From NCBI RefSeq assembly GCF_021290925.1, contig NZ_JAJSLX010000001.1:744001-808000 (forward strand): a DNA stretch of 64,000 nt, read 5' to 3'. A model generated the notes under the pieces. That model ran no database searches. It was not told where the DNA came from and worked only from the letters and a program-made list of their open reading frames with translations. Origin of the DNA: Sessilibacter corallicola (GTDB taxonomy: Bacteria; Pseudomonadota; Gammaproteobacteria; Pseudomonadales; Cellvibrionaceae). Made by a program: the position numbers and the translations under genes. This document shows, piece after piece, positions 45,049-54,684 of the stretch. The stretch's first letter is position 1; every line of letters begins with the position of its first letter.

Positions 45049-45180
45049 TTAGAAATCGTAGTTCATACCAACATTAAATTGATTCGAATCTTCGTTACCA
45101 AATAAGCTTCCTTCCCACTCATTTACCTTAGCGTAAAATACCAATAAAAAACTATGATAATCTGCGTATCGAGAGCAAAA
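45049..45180 (-). pseudogene. 3' remnant of an outer-membrane barrel gene
   Basis: Reading leftwards into the TAA at 45049-45051 gives an open stretch ending FGNEDSNQFNVGMNYDF, with the aromatic C-terminal Phe and alternating strand pattern (YHSFLLVFYAKVNEW) of outer-membrane porins. There is no start codon, and the homologous part is cut off within about 130 bases by the end of the AraC gene at 45216. It is therefore the stump of a deleted porin gene, with its terminator still downstream. Confidence 0.65.
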
Positions 45181-45215
45181 GGAAAAAAGATTACTCTCGA
45201 TTTATAGAGAATTAA

Positions 45216-46094
45216 CTACGCTCGTGTTTGCGAAGGAGAATAGCCAAAAAAACGTTTATATTCACGACTGAACTGAGGGAAGCTGTTGTAGCCAACGTGA
45301 AAACTCGCTTCGTTAGCTTGCATACCTTGTTTGAGTAAAATTTGCGCTTTTTGCAATTTATAAGATTTAACGTACTGCATGGGCGGAACATGCATCAACT
45401 TTTTAAACGCATTAAAGAATGTGGTTTTACTCATATTAGCAATACTTGCCAGCTCCTCAATCTGAATGGTGCGATCCATATTACTGTGAATAAAACTGAT
45501 GACTTTGGAGATCGGTTGTATCTGCCCGTACTGATTGAGCAACATGCGCAACGTGTAACCATATTCGCCGGTAAGTATACGATAATAGATTTCATCAATA
45601 ATAGAATCGCCTAAAATGGCGGATTCCATTTCGTTGGCACCGACTTTCATTAATTTATTAAACGTTTGCACAAGCGGTGGATCAGCTTTACCGACCACAA
45701 CGCAGGAACTTTCTCGAGGAATTTTCGGTAAGCTTTCGCTTTCTAGGCGCTCAATTTTCAGCACCATGTTCGCCAATCGTACTAAATTGATGTAAAGGGC
45801 AGCGGATAACAAAGGCTTTTCTACACTTGCCTCAACCACTTGGGTTCCCACAGGCAGCGGTAGAAAATTAATGAAAAAATCACCGGCTTTGTAATTAAAA
45901 GAAGTGTCTCCCACGTGGCACGCTTTTTCGCCTTGAGTGATAAGGCAAATAAAAGGTTCATACAACACCGGAGATTTACTCTGAATTTGCGTTGTTTTGT
46001 ATACCCCTACTCCGTCAATAAAAGTTGGCGTAACACCGTCTTCTCCCTCGTAGCCCGCGATTGTTTGGTTTAATTGTTTTAAACTCTCAAGCAT
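45216..46094 (-). CDS. AraC-family regulator
   Basis: 292 residues: AraC N-terminal sensor domain (YEPFICLITQGEKACHVGD...INFLPLPVGTQ) and C-terminal double helix-turn-helix (LASIANMSKTTFFNAFKKLM and ANEASFHVGYNSFPQFSREY). Same family as the YqhC-like protein at 17801. No divergent target gene adjoins it, so the target is unknown. The next gene downstream was a porin, now deleted. Confidence 0.86.
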   Translation of the reverse strand: MLESLKQLNQTIAGYEGEDGVTPTFIDGVGVYKTTQIQSKSPVLYEPFICLITQGEKACHVGDTSFNYKAGDFFINFLPLPVGTQVVEASVEKPLLSAALYINLVRLANMVLKIERLESESLPKIPRESSCVVVGKADPPLVQTFNKLMKVGANEMESAILGDSIIDEIYYRILTGEYGYTLRMLLNQYGQIQPISKVISFIHSNMDRTIQIEELASIANMSKTTFFNAFKKLMHVPPMQYVKSYKLQKAQILLKQGMQANEASFHVGYNSFPQFSREYKRFFGYSPSQTRA

Positions 46095-46427
46095 ATAGTT
46101 AAAAAATCACAAGTTATTTACTGTTAAGGTTACAAATTATTACACTGTTGGCATCAACTTATTTTTGACTCAACGTTACAAAAATACAAAATAAAAGCAC
46201 TGTAAGATTGTGCATAGGTTATGCAGTATTGTGCATACATTTAAATTCATCTATGACGGATAATAAGTCCAAGTCATCACGACATTTAATTAATTTTGAT
46301 AAGCGGTCGTATTAATTACGATAATGAATAATCAAAAATTACTGCATTAAATGTCGAACCCAGCTAGTCATGCTTAATTGCCACGCATAAAAGTTTATCA
46401 ATCGGTTCAAGGGACTGGGCCATTTTT
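46095..46427. other. Gene-free stretch
   Basis: 333 AT-rich bases holding the presumed AraC promoter on the minus strand (near 46120-46200, where GTGCATA-type half-sites repeat at 46213-46240). No gene supported. Confidence 0.35.
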
Positions 46428-46766
46428 TTAGTTATTAGGATCGTACGCTTTTTTCGTTTCTTCAAACTCTTTCTCAAGATCTTCCAGATTACTCGCTTCA
46501 TTTAACAATTGATTTTGTAGTTCTTCTAACTTACTAGGATCGTAGTTTTCTTTTGATGCGTCTATAAATTCTTCTTCCCAACGATCACGTTCCTCTTCTT
46601 GCGGTGGTTCTTTTAGAAAAACGCGTTTTTCAGATTTTGAGACATCATTCACAGTAGGGGTATTTTCTTGCTCGGAAGTGCTCGTATTTTTCTCACACCC
46701 CATTAACAAAACTGTAACAATTAAAACAATTCCACTGAGTAGTTTGGGGGTATTGTGCGCATTCAT
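46428..46766 (-). CDS. Small acidic lipoprotein, unknown
   Basis: 112 residues with lipobox LMGC (Cys24). The mature part is hydrophilic and very acidic, with heptad-like helices (KLEELQNQLLNEASNLEDLE). Family not recognised. Good Shine-Dalgarno-like AGGACGC upstream. Confidence 0.6.
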   Translation of the reverse strand: MNAHNTPKLLSGIVLIVTVLLMGCEKNTSTSEQENTPTVNDVSKSEKRVFLKEPPQEEERDRWEEEFIDASKENYDPSKLEELQNQLLNEASNLEDLEKEFEETKKAYDPNN

Positions 46767-47329
46767 GTTAGCGTCCTTTTTTATATTTTGATTTTAGTTC
46801 GTTCCATCGGATCTCTGTCAAAGGCAAAAATCTACTTAAGAAATTAACGCCGTTAACTTAAGGAGCCTCTGATTAACTCATTACTCTCAGTTACACTTCT
46901 CGGATTAATCAGACGTTATTGCGATAGCCATTTTCGGTACACATCGCATAAAACCAAACCTTACAGAAAGTCGAACAAGAGTTTCGAACAAACGAATTCA
47001 AGCAGGCTTTAGATACAACAAACGCTGGGTAGTTTAGGTAAAGTTTTGTCGTTTATCGAGCCTTATAAATACAAGCCTGGAACACTCATTCTTAATATCG
47101 GTTTGTTTTTTTGCAAAACTTTCTGAGTTATCTCATTACTGTATTTCCGGCACGACCCATTTTGGTTCATTTTAAAAATAAAATACCGTCGCTAAAAGTC
47201 ACAACATTGACGTTTGAGATCACAAAAATTCCAGGCACAACCGATGAATTACCCACACCACGACTTTACGGGTTGCGTTAAAAAAAACGTATAATCACAA
47301 TTTTTTAGCAATCTTGGAGAAAATCCACG
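46767..47329. other. 563-base stretch with element remnant
   Basis: Contains the repeat remnant at 46858-46915. The rest carries no supported gene. I looked for a preQ1 riboswitch ahead of the queuosine-precursor transporter and could not see one. Confidence 0.4.
46858..46915. repeat. Collapsed copy of the MITE-like element
   Basis: AGGAGCCTCTGATTAAC (46861-46877) matches the element end consensus, and about 25 bases later GGATTAATCAGACG (46901-46914) resembles the opposite end. Only the two ends remain, with no interior. Confidence 0.55.
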
Positions 47330-48115
47330 ATGTCAGATTTGCCAATTGCAGCGACAGATTCGGAGATTCAAGAACGACGCGAACGAGTTTTTCTCATACT
47401 CGCCGGTATATTTATTTGCTCCATGACCATGCTCAATATCATCGGTAGCACACGTTTTATTCAACTCGGCCCGTTAACCTTAACCGTGGGCGTTCTTCCC
47501 TACCCTCTGACATTTTTATGCACAGACCTTATCTGTGAGCTGTACGGAAAAAAGCGTGCTAATTTCTTGGTCACTCTCGGATTAGTGCTGAATATTTTTA
47601 TTTTTTTGGTGATCTACCTTGCCCATTCAGCAGCGCCAGTGCCAGAAGCCTCTATGCCACCGTGGCAAAAACTCGATTTAGCAACCGATGTTACGTTGCC
47701 CAATAACACCGTTGCCAGCGGTCAGGTAGAGTTGTTTGACTTTATTTTTTCCTTAACCTCTGGCGCAATATTCGCCTCTATGCTGGCCTACAGCGCAGCC
47801 CAATACTGCGACGTGCGTCTGTTTCACTTCTGGAAACGCGTAACTAAAGGCAAGCATTTGTGGATAAGAAATAACTTCAGCACACTCATCAGCCAAGCGG
47901 TTGATTCCGTTGTTGTCATTGGTGTGGTGTTTGGCGCCGTGTATTTGGCGGGCGGAATTACCCTAAAAGAAATGATCGCGATAATGTTCAGCAGCTATTT
48001 GTTTAAATTGGCCGCCGCGCTTATCGACACGGGGCCGTTCTATTACTTAACAGGAAAGCTCAGACGTTATTTACAGCTTGAGCAAGACAGCAACGCCAGC
48101 AGTAAAGCGTATTGA
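47330..48115 (+). CDS. yhhQ: Queuosine precursor transporter (VUT/YhhQ family)
   Basis: 261-residue inner-membrane protein with about six to seven helices. The VUT blocks MLNIIGSTRF, GVLPYPLTFLCTDLICELYGKKRA and the C-terminal SYLFKLAAALIDTGPFY are clear. YhhQ imports preQ0/preQ1 for the queuosine modification of tRNA. A TTGGAG Shine-Dalgarno precedes the ATG. Single gene with a terminator at 48137. Confidence 0.9.
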   Translation: MSDLPIAATDSEIQERRERVFLILAGIFICSMTMLNIIGSTRFIQLGPLTLTVGVLPYPLTFLCTDLICELYGKKRANFLVTLGLVLNIFIFLVIYLAHSAAPVPEASMPPWQKLDLATDVTLPNNTVASGQVELFDFIFSLTSGAIFASMLAYSAAQYCDVRLFHFWKRVTKGKHLWIRNNFSTLISQAVDSVVVIGVVFGAVYLAGGITLKEMIAIMFSSYLFKLAAALIDTGPFYYLTGKLRRYLQLEQDSNASSKAY

Positions 48116-48136
48116 TTCGAGCAAAATTCCTACACA

Positions 48137-48174
48137 GCAGAAAACTCTGTCTAATTAAGGTTAGAGTTTTCTGC
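48137..48174. terminator. Terminator between yhhQ and TauE/SafE genes
   Basis: GCAGAAAACTCT (48137-48148) pairs perfectly with AGAGTTTTCTGC (48163-48174), loop 14, followed on the plus strand by CCAGTTTTCTTTT. Confidence 0.8.
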
Positions 48175-48203
48175 CCAGTTTTCTTTTGCGGCTCTATTGA
48201 ACG

Positions 48204-49007
48204 CTAGAGCGTAATCACCGAATAAAACATCTTTAGTGCAATCGTAATCAGCAAAACTGCGAAAATCTTACGCAACGTAGGCACCGGCAGCTTATGAGCG
48301 ATTTTAACGCCAATGGGTGCGGTCAATGCAGTGCAACAAGAAATCACAACCACTGCCGGCCAATAGACATAGCCAATAATGTATTGGTCTAAATCGGTTT
48401 GCGGCCAACCGTTGTACAAATAACCGATCGTACCAACGATTGAAATCGGCAATCCCATTGCCGCAGACGTTCCCACGGCGCGTTTTAATTCGTGGCCGCG
48501 CCAGGATAAATACGGAACCGTAAGCGAACCACCACCGATGGAAACCAACGCCGACACTGCACCAATACCGCCGCCAACACCGACCAATTCATTATTTGAA
48601 GGTGAGTGACTGCTTGCAAACTTTACTGGCCGCCACATTTGAATGGAAACGAACGTCATAAAGATTGCAAAAAAACCGGCGAGATACACCGACTTTAATG
48701 AGGCCACCAAAAAGGTCGCTGCGAAGGTGCCGATAACAACACCCGGAGTCATAAATCGAACGCTGTGCCAATCCACACCACCTTTGGCTTTATGGGCTTT
48801 CATACTCGAAAACGAGGTAACAATAATTGCCGCCATCGACGTGCCCAGTGATAAGTGCACAATTTTATCGCTGGGGAAATTCATATAGAGGAATAAACTA
48901 CTTAGTGCCGGAACCAAAATTCCGCCGCCACCAACACCGAGCAATCCGGCAACAACACCCACAAATGATCCAAGAAGGATCAGCATTACAATGATTTCAA
49001 TAGACAT
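48204..49007 (-). CDS. TauE/SafE-family sulfite/organosulfonate exporter
   Basis: 267-residue membrane protein with about eight helices. Both TauE repeats carry the glycine-rich signature (GVVAGLLGVGGGGILVPAL and ALVSIGGGSLTVPYLSWRG). The family exports sulfite, sulfonates or related anions; the substrate is not predictable here. Monocistronic, convergent with yhhQ. Confidence 0.9.
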   Translation of the reverse strand: MSIEIIVMLILLGSFVGVVAGLLGVGGGGILVPALSSLFLYMNFPSDKIVHLSLGTSMAAIIVTSFSSMKAHKAKGGVDWHSVRFMTPGVVIGTFAATFLVASLKSVYLAGFFAIFMTFVSIQMWRPVKFASSHSPSNNELVGVGGGIGAVSALVSIGGGSLTVPYLSWRGHELKRAVGTSAAMGLPISIVGTIGYLYNGWPQTDLDQYIIGYVYWPAVVVISCCTALTAPIGVKIAHKLPVPTLRKIFAVLLITIALKMFYSVITL

Positions 49008-49413
49008 TTGTTTTAACGCACTGATTTAGAAGTGCGCCGATTCTACTACAGTGATGACTAACAATTTCGACTAATTGTTTTCATCTCGTGACCATCTAGC
49101 ACTGATCGTGCAGCCATCTATTCATTATGTAGGCAGCAAAACAACGGTCTATGTCGTTGATTTTAACGTGACAACAAGAAAAGTAGTAAGCACACACTTA
49201 CAGCATGAGAGAGAAAAGATAAACACCTGGATAAAAACCCTGATCTCATCCACGGTTGTGCTCCGTGACTACTGAGCCATCTTCCCCTTGTCCCTTCGGG
49301 GATTCCCGTCTAAAGTGCCAACTTTTTAACCATTACTCACAATAAGCTTTGGGTAATTTTGGAATAAATCAGAAGTCACTCTGTCTGATAGGCATAACAA
49401 GGATTCTAATAAA
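49008..49413. other. Region upstream of the ribose operon
   Basis: 406 bases. A 66-codon frame (49075-49275) has no ribosome binding site or family and is not called. The rbsK promoter should lie near the right end. No LacI-type operator was recognised. Confidence 0.35.
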
Positions 49414-50334
49414 ATGTCTGCATCATCGATTGTCGTATTAGGTAGCACCAATTGGGATATTTGCATGTACTTGCCTCACCTGCCCATGCCCGGCGAAACG
49501 GTAGGCTCTGGTCGCATGCAAACCAATCTTGGCGGCAAAGGCGCTAACCAAGCCGTCGCTTGTCACAAAGCAGGCGGAAACACCCAATTTATCAGCTGTA
49601 TTGGCAACGACGCCACCGGCCAAAACATTCTTCAAATGTTTAATGACCTCGCCCTGCCGACCGATTCGATCAAGGTTGTGGAAGACTCCACCGGCACCGC
49701 GTGTATTTTTATCGACAGCAACGCGGAAAATTGCATTGGCCTAACCCCAGGTGCCAATAAATGGCTGAATACTGAGGTCGTTGATCAGCATTACGATGAT
49801 ATCGCCAATGCCAATGTTCTTTTAATGCAATTAGAAACACCGCCCGCTACGATTTTTCACGCCGCAACAATAGCCAAACAGAACAACACCAAGGTTATAC
49901 TCAATCCGGCACCGGCCGCACGCCTAAATGATGATGTCTTTCCACTTGTGGACCTTTTAACGCCCAACCGAGGTGAGCTAGCGCAACTCGCTGGCATAGC
50001 CACCGATTCCGATGACGGGTTAGTTAAAGCGTGCAGCGTATTAATTGAAAAAGGCGTAAAAGCTCTGGTTGTGACGCTAGGCCGCGACGGCGCCTTCCTA
50101 TATACGCCCAACACCCAACAGTACTTCGATGCATTCCCCGTCATGGCCATCGACACCACCGCCGCTGGCGATACTTTTAACGGCTATCTTACGGCCTCCC
50201 TATCCCAGGCTTGGGATTTTCAACTTTCGATTCCTACGGCGTCTGCAGCCGCTGCTTTATCTGTGAAGAAAAGAGGGGCAATACCTTCAATTCCTGAGCG
50301 CTCTGCGGTATCAGAATTTATGGATGAGCAGTAA
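49414..50334 (+). CDS. rbsK: Ribokinase
   Basis: 306-residue PfkB-family sugar kinase converting ribose to ribose-5-phosphate. The N-terminal GSTNWDICMYLPHLPMPGET, the GGKGANQAVA signature and the catalytic DTTAAGDTFNGYL motif are present. First gene of a ribose-type operon whose next gene starts 60 bases on. AAGGA-like Shine-Dalgarno. The ABC genes behind it support ribose as substrate, though related pentoses or nucleosides are possible. Confidence 0.9.
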   Translation: MSASSIVVLGSTNWDICMYLPHLPMPGETVGSGRMQTNLGGKGANQAVACHKAGGNTQFISCIGNDATGQNILQMFNDLALPTDSIKVVEDSTGTACIFIDSNAENCIGLTPGANKWLNTEVVDQHYDDIANANVLLMQLETPPATIFHAATIAKQNNTKVILNPAPAARLNDDVFPLVDLLTPNRGELAQLAGIATDSDDGLVKACSVLIEKGVKALVVTLGRDGAFLYTPNTQQYFDAFPVMAIDTTAAGDTFNGYLTASLSQAWDFQLSIPTASAAAALSVKKRGAIPSIPERSAVSEFMDEQ

Positions 50335-50394
50335 AATTTGGCGATTCAGCTCAACTTTAAGCGAATAATTAAAAAACCAATAAGAGAATATTCT

Positions 50395-51372
50395 ATGGGA
50401 CTCAAACAACTCTTAACCCGCGCAGGATTCTTGATTACGTTAGGCTTACTCAGCGCCTGTGATTCTGGCACCCCCGCCGCCAATCAAGAAGCCACCACCA
50501 GCAGCGAAGACAAACCCGCTCGCGTTGCGCTTGTGATGAAATCTCTGGCCAATGAATTCTTCATTAATATGGCCAACGGTGCCGAGACTCACCAAAAAGA
50601 CAACGCCGATAAATACGAATTAATTGTCAACGGCATTCGCAACGAAAGCGATCTTGCCCAGCAAGTGTCTTTGATCGAACAAATGATGGCGACCCAAGTA
50701 GACGTCATTGTCGTAGCGCCAGCGGATTCGAAAAGTATTTTGCCGGTCGCCAAACGCGCGATTGATCAAGGTATTACCGTGATTAATATCGACAATAAAT
50801 TCGACCAAGAATTAATGGCAAAAATGGGTGTATCGATTCCGTTTGTTGGCCCAGACAACCGCGCAGGCGCGCGCAAAATTGGTGAATACTTGGCTCAGCA
50901 ATTAACCGCTGGTGATCAAGTGGCGATTATTGGCGGCATTCCCGGTGCCTTTAATGCTCAACAGCGCCAAGCCGGTTTTGAAGATGCCATGACCGCCGCT
51001 GACATCAATGTCGTTAGTATTCAGGCAGCCGATTGGGAACAAGCCAAAGCCGCAACTATTGCCGCAGCGATTCTTTCTGAAAACCCAGAGCTAAAAGCCA
51101 TTTTGGCCGCCAACGACAGCATGGCATTAGGCGCCGTTGCCGCAGTTCGCCAAGCGGGCCGAAGCGACGATGTATTAGTGGTGGGTTTCGATAATATTTC
51201 CGCCGCCCAAGACATGGTGAAAAACGGCAGCATGCTCGCCACTGCCGAACAATACGGCGACCAACTGGCGGTTTTCGGCATTGAATACGCGCTGCAAATT
51301 TTGGAAAGCGGACAAAGCCCGGAAGATAAAAATACGCCCGTGGATTTAGTTACCCAAGAAAGCCTTCAATAA
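50395..51372 (+). CDS. rbsB: Ribose-type substrate-binding lipoprotein
   Basis: 326 residues from ATG 50395 (the frame opens at 50338). A signal peptide ends in a lipobox LSAC (Cys22), so the protein is membrane-anchored, while E. coli RbsB is a free periplasmic protein. The mature part follows the RbsB fold: VALVMKSLANEFFINMANGA, DVIVVAPADSKSILPVAKRA, VINIDNKFDQE, and late AILAANDSMALGAVAAVRQAG. It delivers substrate to the RbsC permease. Confidence 0.9.
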   Translation: MGLKQLLTRAGFLITLGLLSACDSGTPAANQEATTSSEDKPARVALVMKSLANEFFINMANGAETHQKDNADKYELIVNGIRNESDLAQQVSLIEQMMATQVDVIVVAPADSKSILPVAKRAIDQGITVINIDNKFDQELMAKMGVSIPFVGPDNRAGARKIGEYLAQQLTAGDQVAIIGGIPGAFNAQQRQAGFEDAMTAADINVVSIQAADWEQAKAATIAAAILSENPELKAILAANDSMALGAVAAVRQAGRSDDVLVVGFDNISAAQDMVKNGSMLATAEQYGDQLAVFGIEYALQILESGQSPEDKNTPVDLVTQESLQ

Positions 51373-51390
51373 ATAAATTACTCAACGATC

Positions 51391-52926
51391 ATGCAAAATT
51401 CGGCTTCGACATTACTCAGCGTACACGACTTGGATAAAACCTTCGCCGTACCTGTGTTAAAACAATTAAACTTTGAATTAAAGCGTGGCGAAATCCACGC
51501 GTTAATGGGCAGCAACGGTGCCGGTAAAAGTACCCTGTGTAATATCATTGCCGGAGTACACCAAGCCACGGCGGGGAGCATGCAATTTTTAGGGAACGAT
51601 TACCGCCCTGAAAACGTTAACGCCGCCGAAACTTCCGGTGTACGCATGGTCATGCAGGAATTAAATTTATTTCCAACCTTAAGCATTGCCGAGAATCTGT
51701 GCTTTAAACATTTAGGCAATAAATTCGGTGTTATCGACAAACAACGCCTCAATCAAAAAGCCGAGGCGTTATTAACCCTGGTTGGCCTCGATGATTTATC
51801 ACCAGACACACCAATGGCCGAGCTTGGTGTGGGCAAACAGCAATTAATTGAAATCGCCTCGGTGATTTCAGAACCCACACAACTGTTGATTGTTGACGAA
51901 CCCACCGCGGCATTAACCGACCCACAAATCGATTTATTGTTTAACGAACTTAACCGATTAAAAGAAAGCGGCGTTGGTATTATTTATATCTCTCATCGCA
52001 TGGATGAAATTCAACGCATTGCCGATCGCGTGTCTATTTTGCGCGATGGTCAACTAGTAGCAACAGAAAATATCGCCGACATTGACGTAGACACCATCGT
52101 AAATTTAATGGCGGGCAGCGTTGATGAATCCGCAAAGACCATTACCAAGAACAACAATACTGGCACTCATCCCGTTGCCTTCACAGTCAATCAATTCACC
52201 CGTGCTCCCGCTTTTAACGATATTTCTTTTGACGTTAAAAGCGGAGAAGTTCTGGGTATTGGTGGTTTGATTGGTTCTGGCAGAACCGAATTATTGCGTG
52301 CTATGTTCGGTGCTGATGTAGCCAGTTCCGGCTTTTTAAGTTTCGCCAATGACAACTTTCAACAAAAAGTCACTCCGAAAACACCCATTGATGGCATCAA
52401 AGCCGGTATCGGTTTAGTCGTTGAAGACCGAAAATCCCAAGGCTTATTATTGCAAGGCTCGCTACTGAGCAACATTTCATTATCGATTCTGCCTAAATTA
52501 ACGCGATTTTTTGGCGTCACCAACAATAGCCAAGAGCACGAACTTGCCATGGATATTGCCAAACGCCTGGCAATTAAATACGACGACATCTACGCACCGA
52601 TTTCGCAATTAAGCGGCGGCAATCAACAAAAAGCGTTAATCGCCCGCTGGTTGTTAAAAGATCTACCGATTTTATTGTTCGACGAGCCCAGCCGTGGCGT
52701 TGATGCCCGAGCAAAAGCGTTAATTCACGATTTAATTCGCGAGCAAGCCGCCCTTGGCAAAGCGGTTGTTGTGGTTTCCAGCGAGACGCAAGAATTAATG
52801 ACCGTATCCGACCGGATTTTGGTGTTATCCAACGGTCGTTTAGCCGGTGAATTCGATCCCGAGACACTCACCGAAGAACAATTGTTGGAAGCCAGCTTTC
52901 GCTATTATTCGGCAAGCAATCAATAG
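51391..52926 (+). CDS. rbsA: Ribose-type ABC transporter ATPase
   Basis: 511 residues with two ATP-binding domains. The first has Walker A GSNGAGKST, signature LGVGKQQLIEIA and Walker B LLIVDEPTAAL; the second has a degenerate Walker A (IGGLIGSGRTEL), signature LSGGNQQKALIARWL and Walker B LLFDEPSRGVD. This uneven pair is normal for RbsA. It starts 18 bases after rbsB. Confidence 0.94.
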   Translation: MQNSASTLLSVHDLDKTFAVPVLKQLNFELKRGEIHALMGSNGAGKSTLCNIIAGVHQATAGSMQFLGNDYRPENVNAAETSGVRMVMQELNLFPTLSIAENLCFKHLGNKFGVIDKQRLNQKAEALLTLVGLDDLSPDTPMAELGVGKQQLIEIASVISEPTQLLIVDEPTAALTDPQIDLLFNELNRLKESGVGIIYISHRMDEIQRIADRVSILRDGQLVATENIADIDVDTIVNLMAGSVDESAKTITKNNNTGTHPVAFTVNQFTRAPAFNDISFDVKSGEVLGIGGLIGSGRTELLRAMFGADVASSGFLSFANDNFQQKVTPKTPIDGIKAGIGLVVEDRKSQGLLLQGSLLSNISLSILPKLTRFFGVTNNSQEHELAMDIAKRLAIKYDDIYAPISQLSGGNQQKALIARWLLKDLPILLFDEPSRGVDARAKALIHDLIREQAALGKAVVVVSSETQELMTVSDRILVLSNGRLAGEFDPETLTEEQLLEASFRYYSASNQ

Positions 52927-53018
52927 TTCAGTTAATACTGATATTAATAACCGAACTAATACTTCTATTAACAACTATAGAAAATCGTTCAAATCATTAA
53001 AAGCGCAGTACGTTTATT

Positions 53019-53981
53019 ATGAGCAAAAAAATAAATTTACCTTGGAACTCACTCGGTTTAATCGGCGTATTAATTGTGCTGGTGTTGTTTTTCAGCCTAA
53101 TGAGTGATTACTTCTTTTCCACCGTTACTTTTCGCACCCTAGTCAATCAGATTCCCGCATTAACCGTAATTGCCGTGGGCATGACTTACGTTTTATTGGT
53201 TGCCGGTATTGATTTATCCGTGGGCTCGGTGATGGCACTGTCAGCAGCGGTGGTGGGCGTACTCATTGTCGATTTTAATTTGCCCGTAGTTATCGCCATT
53301 GTTGCCGGACTGTTCGTTGGATTAAGTTTTGGTGTCGCCAGCGGTTTTGTCAGCGCCCACTGGAAAATACCGTCTTTTGTGGTCACCCTCGGTGTGTTAG
53401 AAATTGCTCGCGGCGGAGCCTATTTAGTCACAAGTTCAGAAACCAAATACATCGGCGATCCCATCGCCTTTATTGGCAGCCCCGTGCCAGGCATTGGCGT
53501 TTCTGCGGCGTTAATTATGGCCGTAGCCGTGGTTATTTTTGCGCAGTGGTTATTGAGCAAAACCGTGTTTGGCCGCTACATGATTGCCATTGGCACCAAC
53601 GAAGAGGCGGTACGTCTAGCCGGAATTAATCCGGTAAAATGGAAAGTAGCCGTGTTCGCCATTGCCGGATTACTGGCGGGCCTTGGCGGTGTGTTTCAAT
53701 TAGGTTATTTACAATCCGCCGATCCCAACGCCGGTATTGGTTTAGAGCTTTCTGCAATTGCTGCGGTAGTGATCGGCGGCACCAGCCTTTCTGGCGGCCG
53801 CGGCTCTGTTGTCAATTCATTCTTCGGCGTATTAATTATTGCCGTTATGCAAACCGGCCTTGCACAGCTTGGCGTTTCCGAATCGTCCAAGCGTATTATC
53901 ACCGGCTTAGTCATTATTGCCGCCGTATTGTTTGACCAATACCGCGAACCACTGGCAAAAAAATTAAATCGTATCGCGTAA
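53019..53981 (+). CDS. rbsC: Ribose-type ABC transporter permease
   Basis: 320-residue inner-membrane permease of the BPD_transp_2 family with about eight to ten helices. The conserved [21 protein letters not shown] and [23 protein letters not shown] blocks are clear. The 92-base gap after rbsA is short enough for one transcript. No rbsD and no LacI-type rbsR are nearby. Confidence 0.94.
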   Translation: MSKKINLPWNSLGLIGVLIVLVLFFSLMSDYFFSTVTFRTLVNQIPALTVIAVGMTYVLLVAGIDLSVGSVMALSAAVVGVLIVDFNLPVVIAIVAGLFVGLSFGVASGFVSAHWKIPSFVVTLGVLEIARGGAYLVTSSETKYIGDPIAFIGSPVPGIGVSAALIMAVAVVIFAQWLLSKTVFGRYMIAIGTNEEAVRLAGINPVKWKVAVFAIAGLLAGLGGVFQLGYLQSADPNAGIGLELSAIAAVVIGGTSLSGGRGSVVNSFFGVLIIAVMQTGLAQLGVSESSKRIITGLVIIAAVLFDQYREPLAKKLNRIA

Positions 53982-54018
53982 TTTATCAGCAAAAATAAAA
54001 CAAAATAGGAGATTTACC

Positions 54019-54633
54019 ATGCACGGCCCTAACCCCAACGACAAATCTCCTATTCCTAATTTTCCTCAAGTAGGATTCTTAAAAAACTACATCACCCGCG
54101 AAAACATAATCGTGGGTGATTACACCTACTACGACGACCCAAACGGCCCCGAAAATTTCGAAAATAACGTGCTTTACCATTTTCCGTTTGTGGGCGACAA
54201 ACTCATCATCGGAAAATTTTGCGCCATAGCAACCAACGTAAAATTCATTATGAACGGTGCCAACCACCAAACCAATGGCGTCTCCACCTACCCGTTTTAC
54301 ATCTTTGGCAACGGCTGGGAAAAAGCCATGCCCAAAGAAGGTGACCTACCCTACAAAGGCGATACCGTCATTGGCAACGACGTTTGGATCGGCTATGAAA
54401 CCACCATCATGCCCGGCGTAAAAATTGGCAACGGCGCCATCATCGCGACAAAATCCGTCGTCACCAAAGACGTACCTGACTACGCCGTAGTGGGCGGCAA
54501 TCCTGCAGAAATCATTAAATATCGTTTTGATGAAGCCACTATTGAGAAGTTATTAAAAATGGCCTGGTGGGATTGGAGTGTAGAGGAGATTAGTGAACGG
54601 TTGGGGGAGATTGTTGGCGAGCCTGAGAAATGA
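54019..54633 (+). CDS. Vat/CatB-like xenobiotic O-acetyltransferase
   Basis: 204-residue left-handed beta-helix acetyltransferase. The N-terminal [18 protein letters not shown], the catalytic-His region [15 protein letters not shown] and the C-terminal WWDW-containing segment match the streptogramin A/chloramphenicol acetyltransferase (XAT) group. Many such genes are housekeeping and do not confer resistance, so a drug substrate is not implied. Strong Shine-Dalgarno (AGGAGA, 6 bases before the ATG). It lies 37 bases after rbsC and may be co-transcribed. Confidence 0.88.
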   Translation: MHGPNPNDKSPIPNFPQVGFLKNYITRENIIVGDYTYYDDPNGPENFENNVLYHFPFVGDKLIIGKFCAIATNVKFIMNGANHQTNGVSTYPFYIFGNGWEKAMPKEGDLPYKGDTVIGNDVWIGYETTIMPGVKIGNGAIIATKSVVTKDVPDYAVVGGNPAEIIKYRFDEATIEKLLKMAWWDWSVEEISERLGEIVGEPEK

Positions 54634-54684
54634 TCACTACTGACTATGACCATTTCCAGGCAGTCTCACTCTATAAAAGGTAGA

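Noticed and set aside
47200-47329. preQ1 riboswitch upstream of the queuosine-precursor transporter
   Set aside because: I could not find the short stem plus A-rich tail pairing with a loop that defines the preQ1-I aptamer.
49075-49275. 66-codon ORF between TauE/SafE and rbsK
   Set aside because: No ribosome binding site or family resemblance; begins in the promoter region of the divergent gene.
54019-54633. Antibiotic-resistance gene (vat/cat)
   Set aside because: The fold matches, but chromosomal homologues of this type are often not resistance determinants; no mobile context supports that reading.
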